The notes under the pieces were generated by a model. The model worked only from the letters and a program-made list of their open reading frames with translations, ran no database searches and was not told the origin of the DNA. From Acetatifactor muris (GTDB taxonomy: Bacteria; Bacillota; Clostridia; Lachnospirales; Lachnospiraceae), in contig JAMPHD010000010.1 of assembly GCA_023663635.1 (NCBI GenBank), forward strand, positions 32,116-96,115: DNA of 64,000 bases, written 5' to 3'. The first letter of the stretch is position 1. Every line of letters begins with the position of its first letter. The position numbers and the translations under genes were made by a program. Shown in pieces: positions 16,963 to 24,028 of this stretch.

Positions 16963-17325
16963 TCAGCGTTTGCCGTCCTGATGCGCCTGTTTGAGCTTTA
17001 ACAGATCCAGATACTCTACAAGGGAACGCGCGCTCACGCTGTCCAACTCCAGAGTGGTGTTGAGCAGATCGGCCACGGTGTATGTCTTGGTCAGCGGACG
17101 GTTCAGCTCATTCAGACTGGTGCGGAAGGTAGTGCGTCCCAGGAGATAATCGACGGAGACATTGTAATAATCGGCCAGTTTGCAGAGAGTCTCAAAGTCG
17201 GGACTGTGAATGCCCTGCTCATAATTGGAAATGGTGCCGATGGACACTTTCAAATGGTCAGCCAGTTCCTTTTGATAGATTCCTCTCTCCGCCCGCAGCG
17301 CCGAAATAATATTTCCGAACTCCAT
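16963..17325 (-). CDS. XRE-family transcriptional regulator
   Basis: A 120-residue Cro/CI-type regulator. The ATG at 17325 (AAAGGAGA five bases upstream) is chosen over one 45 bases earlier. Residues about 5-60 form the helix-turn-helix: ALRAERGIYQKELADHLKVS, IGTISNYEQGIHSPDFETL, ADYYNVSVDYLLGR. The remaining 60 residues are a helical, unrecognised domain (LNTTLELDSVSARSLVEYLDLLKLK). It faces the exopolysaccharide operon tail to tail and could regulate it or itself; there is no direct evidence. Confidence 0.87.
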   Translation of the reverse strand: MEFGNIISALRAERGIYQKELADHLKVSIGTISNYEQGIHSPDFETLCKLADYYNVSVDYLLGRTTFRTSLNELNRPLTKTYTVADLLNTTLELDSVSARSLVEYLDLLKLKQAHQDGKR

Positions 17326-17481
17326 GGATGTCTCCTTTGTCTGAATGATTTGACTATCTCTGAAATTCATTTTATATTATTTCAAAATACTTGTAAGGTT
17401 ATTCTAGGTATGTCATAAAATTAGCGCGGGACAACCCGACAATTTTATGAATAATAAAACAATTCACCGGGAGACGAAGAG

Positions 17482-17585
17482 CCGCGCGTCAGGGAAACAG
17501 ATCCTGCGGGAGCCGGGATCCGCGCGTCAGGGAAACGGATCCTGCGGGAGTCGGAATCCGCGCGTCAGGGAAGTAAATCCTGCGG
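17482..17585. repeat. 38-bp tandem repeat spanning the 3' end of the BlaR1-like gene
   Basis: Copies begin at 17482, 17520 and 17558 with a 38-base period; the third is partial. Each contains CCGCGCGTCAGGGAA and ATCCTGCGG. On the minus strand, the coding copy encodes the last residues PQDLLP and the stop; the two downstream copies would read PQDPFP-stop and PQDLFP-stop. The array is therefore a duplication of the stop-codon end of the gene into its 3' untranslated region. Confidence 0.88.
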
Positions 17586-18749
17586 AATTTCGTCCCTCGT
17601 GTAGACGGGGATATCCTCAGGATAATATTTCAGGGAATCAACCTGACCTATCAGTACATCGTAAAAATATAGATCATAGGTGCCGTCCCCGTTGTCAATG
17701 GCATAGGCATTCTCTTCCGAAAAAAAGAGAACAGCGCCTTCCTCACCGGCAGTAATCCGCTCAATGGTGGTTTCATCGTAGGCCTCCGGGATGAAGGCGT
17801 AGGAGAGGAGATAGACCGACAGGGCGCACAGGAAGATGGTCGCGTTCAGCAGGGGACTGCGCCTCTCCTGATTCTTGGTCAATATGAGGAAACGGTCCTT
17901 GAGTTTGCTCCTCCCCGCGGGGAAGAGGGACATGGTGAGAGCGCGTGGCAGGGGAGCCTGTTGAATGCTCTGCTCGGACAGGGAGATCAGACAGCCCATG
18001 TACTCCATGGTCCTGTCCCGGTCCGCCAGGGTCAGGGAGTCGTCCGTCCGCATCTCCAAGATCACGTCCGCCTGTCTGTACAGCAGGGCGCAGAAAGGAT
18101 CCCACCAGTAGACCAGAGTGATCAGCCGGATGAGGTTCTTAAACCACAGGTCGCGGTGAAAGTGATGGGCGGCCTCATGGCGCAGCACATAATACAGCTC
18201 CCGCTCCGAGGCTGTCATGCCCTCCGGCACCAGGATCTTCGGGGAGAAGAGACCGAACAGGACGGGCCCCCGCAGTCCCGGCATCTCCAACACGGTGAAA
18301 CGGTTGGGTCTGCCCCACTCCGCGCAGATCTGCTCCAACAGGTGCCTGTAGGGCTCCTTGTGGCTCAGCACCTTGCCGTACAGGATGATGTAGTGTCGTG
18401 CCCTGATATAGGAGAGGAGGTGCAAAGACAGCCCCATCAGGAAACCGACGGCCCAGACCAAGAGGAAGATCCTCCAAAGAGAAACGAACTGTCCTCCGAC
18501 GGTGAACAGCTCGCTGTGCAACAAAAGTATGATCTTCGAGAGCAGCCGGGGGAGTCGCACCGTGACGGTGAAGGGAAATTCTATGGGCAACACGAATCTC
18601 AAGGCGGAGAAGACGACCAGCAGGGCCAGTTGTCTGTAGCCCGTGCGGATCATCAGTTCGGCGTTGCGAAAGAGCAGCGTCAGCAATATGATAAAGAGAT
18701 TCGTGGTGATCACGGCCATCAGCACCGTGGAAATGGACGACTGTAACAT
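17565..18749 (-). CDS. BlaR1/MecR1-like M56 membrane metallopeptidase
   Basis: A 394-residue protein with N-terminal membrane helices (about 8-27, 38-55, 95-115), a gluzincin motif HEAAHH (H191, E192, H195), and another helix near 300-320. The domain order is that of BlaR1-type sensor proteases. The extracellular C-terminal part is only about 75 residues (YDETTIERITAGEEG...DLYFYDVLIGQV), with no penicillin-binding sensor domain, so the signal is not a beta-lactam bound in the classical way. It follows the BlaI-like gene by 11 bases, and would be expected to inactivate that repressor. The gene end is tandemly repeated. Confidence 0.88.
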   Translation of the reverse strand: MLQSSISTVLMAVITTNLFIILLTLLFRNAELMIRTGYRQLALLVVFSALRFVLPIEFPFTVTVRLPRLLSKIILLLHSELFTVGGQFVSLWRIFLLVWAVGFLMGLSLHLLSYIRARHYIILYGKVLSHKEPYRHLLEQICAEWGRPNRFTVLEMPGLRGPVLFGLFSPKILVPEGMTASERELYYVLRHEAAHHFHRDLWFKNLIRLITLVYWWDPFCALLYRQADVILEMRTDDSLTLADRDRTMEYMGCLISLSEQSIQQAPLPRALTMSLFPAGRSKLKDRFLILTKNQERRSPLLNATIFLCALSVYLLSYAFIPEAYDETTIERITAGEEGAVLFFSEENAYAIDNGDGTYDLYFYDVLIGQVDSLKYYPEDIPVYTRDEIPQDLLP

Positions 18750-18760
18750 GGCATCCCCGC

Positions 18761-19159
18761 CTATTTTTTCTTATTGTATTTCTTCTCGTACTCCTCCAAC
18801 ATATTCCTGAGCTCGGAGATATCGCTCCGCACTTCCTCCGCGTTGCGGTTCGTCTTGAGCAGCGCGGCGAAGAGGGCGCTCTTGGAGATCACGCTGCTGA
18901 AATAGCTGTAGTTGTTGGTGAAATCCTGCAGGATGGCCTGTCTGGAGGCCTCCGTGGGGCGGTAGGTGCGGCTTAACACCTTGCCGCTGTGGGTGACGCC
19001 CGCCACCTCCACCATCTTGGCGTGGAGAAGCTTGCGAAGCACGGCGGTGACGGTGCTCTGGGTCAGTCCGTCGCTGGCGTTCACGATGTCGGTGGCCATC
19101 ATGGGCTCATCGGATTTCCAAAGAATGTTCAATACATCCAACTCTCTAGGGTTTATCAT
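18761..19159 (-). CDS. BlaI/MecI/CopY-family repressor
   Basis: A 132-residue winged-helix repressor. The ATG at 19159 (AAAGGA seven bases upstream) gives the normal family length; the open frame extends 51 codons further upstream but through a promoter. DNA-binding residues: INPRELDVLNILWKS, MATDIVNASDGLTQSTVTAVLRKLLHAKMVEVAG. The C-terminal dimerisation helices end in EEYEKKYNKKK. It is the natural partner of the downstream M56 protease: signal, proteolysis and derepression is the known scheme in the family. The likely operator is the palindrome at 19632-19647. Confidence 0.9.
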   Translation of the reverse strand: MINPRELDVLNILWKSDEPMMATDIVNASDGLTQSTVTAVLRKLLHAKMVEVAGVTHSGKVLSRTYRPTEASRQAILQDFTNNYSYFSSVISKSALFAALLKTNRNAEEVRSDISELRNMLEEYEKKYNKKK

Positions 19160-19189
19160 AATATCATCCTTTCTGGTTTTGATAGGCTC

Positions 19190-19218
19190 ATTATATGATA
19201 TTCTCGGTCGGAAGTCAA
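19190..19218 (-). promoter_or_regulatory. Sigma-A promoter of the BlaI/BlaR1-like operon
   Basis: Minus strand: TTGACT (19218-19213), 17 bases, TATAAT (19195-19190), about 30 bases before the ATG at 19159. No copy of the TTACCTAGGTAA palindrome overlaps it. Confidence 0.8.
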
Positions 19219-19224
19219 CAACAA

Positions 19225-19271
19225 ACAGACTCTTTCCCCGCAGTGAATACAATGCGGCGTAAAGAGTCTGT
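19225..19271 (-). terminator. Terminator of the small secreted-protein gene
   Basis: ACAGACTCTTT (19225-19235) pairs with AAAGAGTCTGT (19261-19271), with an inner CCGC/GCGG pair. On the minus strand a T-rich TTTGTTGTTG follows. It separates the small gene from the BlaI-like operon promoter. Confidence 0.75.
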
Positions 19272-19315
19272 CTGTCAGAACCTATCATTTCAAGGAAAAA
19301 GATACCGGACATTTA

Positions 19316-19594
19316 TCAGGGAATGGGCACATCCTCGGGCCAGTCGCACACATAGATCCAGTCACCCTCCCAGTGCCCGGTGGAGTGATTGAACAGGCGC
19401 TTGTAGAGCTTGCCGTTCTCAATCTTGGGAATCCACTCCTTAATGGCCGCTTGGGGTTCGATGCCGGGATCCTCTTTCACCGCCGCGGGAGCCGCGTCAA
19501 GGGCAGCCGCCTGAACGGGCGTTATTATCATGGTGAGGGCGCAGCATGCCGCACCCAATGTCATAACGATACGGTTCAAAACAGTTCTCTTCAT
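19316..19594 (-). CDS. Small secreted protein under BlaI-type control (function unknown)
   Basis: A 92-residue protein. The second ATG (19594) fits the GGAGGG ribosome site better than the one at 19600. An N-terminal signal peptide (MKRTVLNRIVMTLGAACCA...) ends near TPVQAAA, leaving about 60 residues: an Ala/Pro/Glu linker, then KLYKRLFNHSTGHWEGDWIYVCDW, rich in aromatic residues with one Cys. I do not recognise a named family. It has its own consensus promoter with a 16-bp palindrome at the start site, and ends at a terminator before the BlaI/BlaR1 operon. It is probably the main target of that repressor, and may be a peptide or envelope-protective factor; both are inference. Confidence 0.7.
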   Translation of the reverse strand: MKRTVLNRIVMTLGAACCALTMIITPVQAAALDAAPAAVKEDPGIEPQAAIKEWIPKIENGKLYKRLFNHSTGHWEGDWIYVCDWPEDVPIP

Positions 19595-19631
19595 TTTCAT
19601 TTCCCTCCAAGTACATAAGACTAAAATACTA

Positions 19632-19647
19632 TATTACCTAGGTAATA
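19632..19647. promoter_or_regulatory. 16-bp perfect palindrome, candidate BlaI-type operator
   Basis: TATTACCTAGGTAATA, perfectly self-complementary, placed about +3 to +18 relative to the promoter at 19657-19685, where a bound repressor would block initiation. Confidence 0.65.
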
Positions 19648-19656
19648 ACTGATTGT

Positions 19657-19685
19657 ATTATATTTCCATAACTTGTATTTGTCAA
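19657..19685 (-). promoter_or_regulatory. Consensus sigma-A promoter of the small secreted-protein gene
   Basis: Minus strand: TTGACA (19685-19680), exactly 17 bases, TATAAT (19662-19657). All twelve positions match consensus, unusual for this window, which suits a promoter held down by a repressor. Confidence 0.88.
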
Positions 19686-19693
19686 CAGGAAAT

Positions 19694-21265
19694 TTACAGT
19701 GTCCCAAGGAATCGTGCGAAGGCCTCCCTGCCCTCCGGGGTGTGCTTATACACTCCGGCGCATTCCAACACCTTGGAGAAGACTCTGCCGATCTCATCTT
19801 GGATGATACCGTGCAGATTGTCCGCGCTGATCTCATACCGTCCCATCCATTCCTCCGCCCAGTCCGCGTGTTTCTCAAGGGAGGGGATGCCGCGGATGTC
19901 CTCATGCCGCAGGATGACGGTCTCGAGTTCCTCCATCTCCGCTTTCAGGCGGGCCGGCAATACCGCCAGCCCCATGACCTCGATGAGGCCGATATTTTCT
20001 TTTTTGATATGATGATATTGGGCATGGGGGTGATAGACTCCCATGGGATATTCCGGGGTGGTGATATTGTTGCGCAGCACCAGATCCAGTTCCAACAGAT
20101 CCCCCCGCATTCTGGCGATGGGGGTGATGGTGTTGTGGGGCGTATCCTCCGTCCGGGCATAGATAAACGCGGTTTCGTCCGTGTAATCTCTCCAGGTCCG
20201 CAGAATGTGATCCGCGGCGTCCGCCACCCGGTCGATGTCGTCCCCCTGCAGTCTGATGACGGACATGGGCCATTTCACGATGCCGGCGGTGAGATCGGGG
20301 TATTTTTCCAAGGTAAATTGAGACTCGAAGGGCGCCTTGGCCATGGCGAAAGTATAGCCCCCGCCCTGAAAATGGTCATGGCTGAGGATGGAGCCGCCCA
20401 CGATGGGCAGATCCGCGTTGGAGCCCGCCGTGTACCGGGGGAACATCCGCACGAATTCCAACAATTTCACAAACACCGCCCGGTCGATCTTCATGGGGAT
20501 ATGCCGCTCGTTAAAAATAATGCAGTGTTCATTGTAGTAAACATAGGGGGAGTATTGCAGATAATAGCGCTCCCCGCCCAATGTGATGGGAATGATCCGG
20601 TGGTTCTGTCTCGCGGGATGGGAGAAAGTGCCCGCGTATCCCTCGTTCTCCCTGCAGAGGAGACAGGCGGGGTAGCCCGACTTCTTCGCCTGTCCGGCTC
20701 TGGCAATGTCCCGGGGATCCTTCTCCGGCTTGGACAGATTGATGGTGATGTCGATGGGGCCGAAGGGCGTATCGGTGACCCATTTCTCGTCTTTGGCGAT
20801 CCGATCCCTGCGGATGTAATTGGTGGCCTGACTGAACCGGTAGAAATAGTCCGTGGCCTCCTTCGGGGAGCGGGCGTATGCCTCTCTGAAAGCGGCGATC
20901 ACCGCGGACGGGGGCGGGGTGAGCAGCCCCATGATCTTTGTGTCGAAGAGATCCCGCAGGGTGATCGTGTCTTCCTCCAGGATGCCGGCCTCGAGCGCGT
21001 ATTGCAGCAGATCCTCCAAAATGGCGGCGAGAGGTCTCGGGGATGTTGTGGAAGATACGGAAACCGCGCCGGACGTTATATCGGACGCTGCGGACGCGCT
21101 CGTGTCCGCCTGATCTCCACCCGATTCCGGCTCCTCATACTCCTCCAAGTGAAATAACTCCAACAGCCTGTTGATCGTATAGATCCGATCCTCCGCCGGC
21201 ACCAGACCGCTTTCCATGCCATAATCCACTAACTCCGCGATATTCTTATTTATCATGTTTGCCAT
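19694..21265 (-). CDS. galT: UDP-glucose--hexose-1-phosphate uridylyltransferase (class II type)
   Basis: A 523-residue cytoplasmic enzyme exchanging UMP between UDP-glucose and galactose-1-phosphate (Leloir pathway). It is of the long Firmicutes form rather than the 350-residue enterobacterial form. Recognisable blocks: FGPIDITINLSKPEKDPRDIA, YPACLLCRENEGYAG, GGSILSHDHFQGG and YHPHAQYHHIKKENIGLIEVMG, the last two carrying the His clusters. An Ala/Ser/Thr-rich segment near residues 45-80 (GDQADTSASAASD) looks like a loose insertion. GGAGGG precedes the ATG at 21265. It lies 29 bases after galK in the same operon. Confidence 0.95.
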   Translation of the reverse strand: MANMINKNIAELVDYGMESGLVPAEDRIYTINRLLELFHLEEYEEPESGGDQADTSASAASDITSGAVSVSSTTSPRPLAAILEDLLQYALEAGILEEDTITLRDLFDTKIMGLLTPPPSAVIAAFREAYARSPKEATDYFYRFSQATNYIRRDRIAKDEKWVTDTPFGPIDITINLSKPEKDPRDIARAGQAKKSGYPACLLCRENEGYAGTFSHPARQNHRIIPITLGGERYYLQYSPYVYYNEHCIIFNERHIPMKIDRAVFVKLLEFVRMFPRYTAGSNADLPIVGGSILSHDHFQGGGYTFAMAKAPFESQFTLEKYPDLTAGIVKWPMSVIRLQGDDIDRVADAADHILRTWRDYTDETAFIYARTEDTPHNTITPIARMRGDLLELDLVLRNNITTPEYPMGVYHPHAQYHHIKKENIGLIEVMGLAVLPARLKAEMEELETVILRHEDIRGIPSLEKHADWAEEWMGRYEISADNLHGIIQDEIGRVFSKVLECAGVYKHTPEGREAFARFLGTL

Positions 21266-21294
21266 GTCACTCCCTCCTGATCCCTTAACAGACC

Positions 21295-22575
21295 CTACAC
21301 TACCTTCCGTCCCCCATATCTGCGTATCTTCAAAACCTTACAGGCATCCCCGCCGAACACCGCGTCCAATGCCCTCTTGTATTCCGCCGTCATCTCATTC
21401 GGCACGAAGGCCTGAATGGTTCCTGCGAAACCGCCGCCGTGTACCCGAAACGCTCCCCTGCCGCCGAGCGTGATGTCGCTGACGGCCAGCGCCACGGACA
21501 TGTTCTGCCGGGTGACGTCGCCGTTGGTATACACATTTTGCAGATATTGGAAAGAGGAGGCGCCGGATGCCCTGACCGCACGGAGAAACGCGTCAATATC
21601 CATGTCCTTCAGAGCGCTCACCTGTGCCATGACGCGCTTGTTCTCCTCATAGAAATGCAGGGCGCGCAGGACGGCTCTGTCTCCGTGGGCCTCTCTGATC
21701 TTGGGTATGGCCGCGATCACTTCCCCTTCCGAAACCTCTGCCAATACCTCTTTGCCAAACATGCCGGCCACGGCCTTCATCTCGGCCGGTATGGCCGCGT
21801 AATCGGCGGTGAGATTGGCATGTGAACCCTTCGTGTCCGTGATGCAGAGGCTGTATCCCGCCCTGTCCAAATCAAGCTCCACCTTCTCCACCGCGGGATT
21901 TTCGGGATCCGCAAAATCAATGTGCACGAGACTTCCCACGGAACAGGCCATCTGATCCATGAGACCGCAGGGCTTGCCGAACCAGACATTCTCCGCGTAT
22001 TGGCTGATGATGGCGATCTCGGTGGGAGATACCTTGGAATCGTTGTAAAGGCCGGAGAGGATCGCGCCCATGAGCACCTCGAAAGCCGCCGAGGAGGAGA
22101 GCCCCGCGCCGATCAATACGTCACTGGTGACATAGGCGTTGAAACCGCCGATCCGGTATCCGCGCTGCCGCATTCCCGCCGCCACGCCTCCGATCAGCGC
22201 GGCGGTGGATTCCTGCCCGGATCTTTCCGGCTGCAGGATATTCGTGTCGATGGCGATAAGATCATAGCCATCGGAGCGGATGCGGATGATGCCGTCCTCC
22301 GTCCTGCCCGCCACGGCGATGGCGTCCAAATTGATGCCGGCCGCCAACACCTGTCCGCGTTGATGGTCAGTGTGGTTGCCGCCGATCTCACTTCTCCCGG
22401 GAGCGGAGTATATTTCCGCCTCTCCCTCGCCAAAATAATGTATATAGGATTGAAGGGCATCCGTGTAGCGCTGCCGCTGTCCGGACACCAAATCGTGGTC
22501 CGCGTAGATGTCGGCCAGCAGGTCGTCATGGAGCCCCTTCGCAAATTCCTGTAATAAAACGGATGTGTGTGTCAT
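21295..22575 (-). CDS. galK: Galactokinase
   Basis: A 426-residue GHMP kinase phosphorylating galactose at C1. The start at 22575 has AAAGGAGG and matches the family length; upstream codons in frame are discarded. Family blocks: APGRSEIGGNHTDHQRG (sugar binding, a variant of the GalK signature), IGAGLSSSAAFEVL (ATP binding) and GRGAFRVHGGGFAGT near the C-terminus. Transcribed with galT. The promoter region holds a LacI-type operator at 22646-22665, so galK-galT should respond to the divergently encoded regulator. Confidence 0.95.
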   Translation of the reverse strand: MTHTSVLLQEFAKGLHDDLLADIYADHDLVSGQRQRYTDALQSYIHYFGEGEAEIYSAPGRSEIGGNHTDHQRGQVLAAGINLDAIAVAGRTEDGIIRIRSDGYDLIAIDTNILQPERSGQESTAALIGGVAAGMRQRGYRIGGFNAYVTSDVLIGAGLSSSAAFEVLMGAILSGLYNDSKVSPTEIAIISQYAENVWFGKPCGLMDQMACSVGSLVHIDFADPENPAVEKVELDLDRAGYSLCITDTKGSHANLTADYAAIPAEMKAVAGMFGKEVLAEVSEGEVIAAIPKIREAHGDRAVLRALHFYEENKRVMAQVSALKDMDIDAFLRAVRASGASSFQYLQNVYTNGDVTRQNMSVALAVSDITLGGRGAFRVHGGGFAGTIQAFVPNEMTAEYKRALDAVFGGDACKVLKIRRYGGRKVV

Positions 22576-22645
22576 ATGGATCCTCCTTTTCCGAATTGTG
22601 ATCACGGCGCATATGGCATGTATAGCGCACGGGGTATATCTATTG

Positions 22646-22665
22646 TTGCGCAAACGGTTTCGCAA
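22646..22665. promoter_or_regulatory. Candidate LacI-family operator at the galK promoter
   Basis: An imperfect palindrome with outer arms TTGCG and CGCAA around AAACGGTT. The central CG within A/T flanks is typical of LacI-family sites. It lies just downstream of the galK -10. Confidence 0.7.
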
Positions 22666-22678
22666 CTCTTAGCATAAC

Positions 22679-22705
22679 CTTATAATGATTTTGGCAAAAA
22701 GTCAA
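22679..22705 (-). promoter_or_regulatory. Probable galK-galT promoter
   Basis: Minus strand: TTGACT (22705-22700) and TATAAG (22684-22679), with a short 15-base spacer. Confidence 0.5.
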
Positions 22706-22733
22706 TATGATTATACGGATTTGGGGGCGGTCA

Positions 22734-22762
22734 TTGACAATTTTATCGAATGTTGCTACACT
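22734..22762 (+). promoter_or_regulatory. Promoter of the LacI-type regulator gene
   Basis: TTGACA (22734-22739), 17 bases, TACACT (22757-22762). The operator at 22774-22793 covers the start site, suggesting autorepression. Confidence 0.7.
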
Positions 22763-22773
22763 CAAATCATCGG

Positions 22774-22793
22774 TTGCGCAAAAAGTTGCGTAA
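22774..22793. promoter_or_regulatory. Candidate LacI-family operator at the regulator promoter
   Basis: Half-sites TTGCGCAA and, inverted, TTGCGTAA. It shares the TTGCGCAA half-site with the operators at 22646 and 23983. Confidence 0.7.
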
Positions 22794-22842
22794 TTCGACA
22801 ATGACGGGTGCAAGGTCAATAAAGTGCAAAGGGGAGAGAACA

Positions 22843-23868
22843 ATGCCCGATAATGACAGACAGATGATGAGAGAATCCGGACGGATGACGATCTCCGATG
22901 TGGCGGAGGCGCTTCAGATCTCCAAGACCACGGTGTCCAGAGCCATCTCCGGCAAAGGACGCATCGGCAGTGAGACCAGAGAGCGGGTTCTGGCATATAT
23001 CGACAAGCACAATTATCATCCCAATCCCATGGCCAAGGGATTGGCGCAGTTAAAGACCTACAATATCGCGTGGGTGATGCCGGGGGACTCCGGGGTGACG
23101 GATCTGCCCTTTTTCCAGCGCTGTATGTTGGGGATCGGCGAGGTGGCCGCCAATTACGACTACGACATCCTTCTGGTCATGGTCTATGACAGGGACATGT
23201 CACAGCTGAGGCGCATCGTGCAGAACCACAAGGTGGACGGGATCGTGTTGGGGCGCACTCTGGTGGAGGACGAGAGGGTGGAATTTCTGAAGAAGGCGGA
23301 CATTCCCTTCGTGGTGATCGGCAGTTCTCCCGTGCCCGGGGTAGTACAGATCGACAATGACCATGTGGCTGCCTGCCGGGAGCTGACCTCGATCCTGCTC
23401 ATGAAAGGGGTTCACAGACCGGCGCTGATCGGCGGCGACGACAATCATGTGGTGAACCGGACCAGAAAGAAGGGATTTCTGGAGGGCTTAGAGCGCAACG
23501 GGATCGATCCGCGGGAGAGTCGCGTCTATATGGACTGCAGAGAGCGGGATGATGTGGGTCACGCGGTGGAGGACTGTCTGCGCGACGGGGCGGACTGCAT
23601 CATCTGCATGGACGACCGCATTTGCAGCGATGTTCTGGAAAAGCTCAAAGGCGCGCAGATCCGTGTGCCGGAGCAGATCAGGCTGGCCTCCTTCTACGAC
23701 AGCATTCTTCTGGAGAACAGCGCGCCGGCCATCACCGCCCTGAGATACGATCCCAGAAATCTGGGGATGGTGGCGGCCAAGACACTCTTTCGGCTGATCA
23801 AAGGGGAGTCGGTGGAAGAGATCACTTATCTGAGCTATGAGATGGCGTTGAAGGAGTCCACACAATAG
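22843..23868 (+). CDS. LacI-family transcriptional regulator of galactose/galactan genes
   Basis: A 341-residue repressor. The ATG at 22843 follows GGGGAGAG. The N-terminal helix-turn-helix and hinge read MTISDVAEALQISKTTVSRA, then ISGKGRIGSETRERVLAYI and HNYHPNPMAKGL. The remainder is a periplasmic-binding-protein-like effector domain (VDGIVLGRTL, KADIPFVVIG, VQIDNDHVAA, ADCIICMDDRI). It stands between galK-galT (divergent) and the importer operon, all three with matching operators. Effector is probably galactose, a phosphorylated derivative or a galacto-oligosaccharide. Confidence 0.92.
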   Translation: MPDNDRQMMRESGRMTISDVAEALQISKTTVSRAISGKGRIGSETRERVLAYIDKHNYHPNPMAKGLAQLKTYNIAWVMPGDSGVTDLPFFQRCMLGIGEVAANYDYDILLVMVYDRDMSQLRRIVQNHKVDGIVLGRTLVEDERVEFLKKADIPFVVIGSSPVPGVVQIDNDHVAACRELTSILLMKGVHRPALIGGDDNHVVNRTRKKGFLEGLERNGIDPRESRVYMDCRERDDVGHAVEDCLRDGADCIICMDDRICSDVLEKLKGAQIRVPEQIRLASFYDSILLENSAPAITALRYDPRNLGMVAAKTLFRLIKGESVEEITYLSYEMALKESTQ

Positions 23869-23934
23869 AATTGTGCAAATTATACAAATCATGAAGGTAT
23901 AACTTAGAAAAATTGTGGAAAGAATAAAAAGATA

Positions 23935-23964
23935 TTGACAGTATATGGAACAGAATGATATGAT
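23935..23964 (+). promoter_or_regulatory. Promoter of the galactoside importer operon
   Basis: TTGACA (23935-23940), 18 bases, TATGAT (23959-23964), 65 bases before the ATG at 24029. Confidence 0.75.
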
Positions 23965-23966
23965 AA

Positions 23967-23990
23967 GCGCAAGAACAACCGATTGCGCAA
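23967..23990. promoter_or_regulatory. Candidate LacI-type operator at the importer promoter
   Basis: GCGCAA (23967-23972) and inverted TTGCGC (23983-23988) around a 10-base centre; TTGCGCAA (23983-23990) is the same half-site as at the other two promoters. Spacing differs from those sites, so the full site is less certain. Confidence 0.5.
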
Positions 23991-24028
23991 AGATCTGTAA
24001 ACTATTGCAAAAGGAGGATATAAGAGCT

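Noticed and set aside
17447..17755. Plus-strand small protein across the 38-bp repeats
   Set aside because: It is Arg/Gly/Pro-rich, lacks a ribosome site and lies antisense to the BlaR1-like gene end.
19673..21157. Long open frame antisense to galT
   Set aside because: No ribosome site, protein rich in Gly/His/Arg of codon-shadow type; galT on the other strand is certain.
22794..22800. 0A box (TTCGACA) upstream of the LacI-type regulator
   Set aside because: A 7-base match expected several times by chance, with no sporulation link for this gene.
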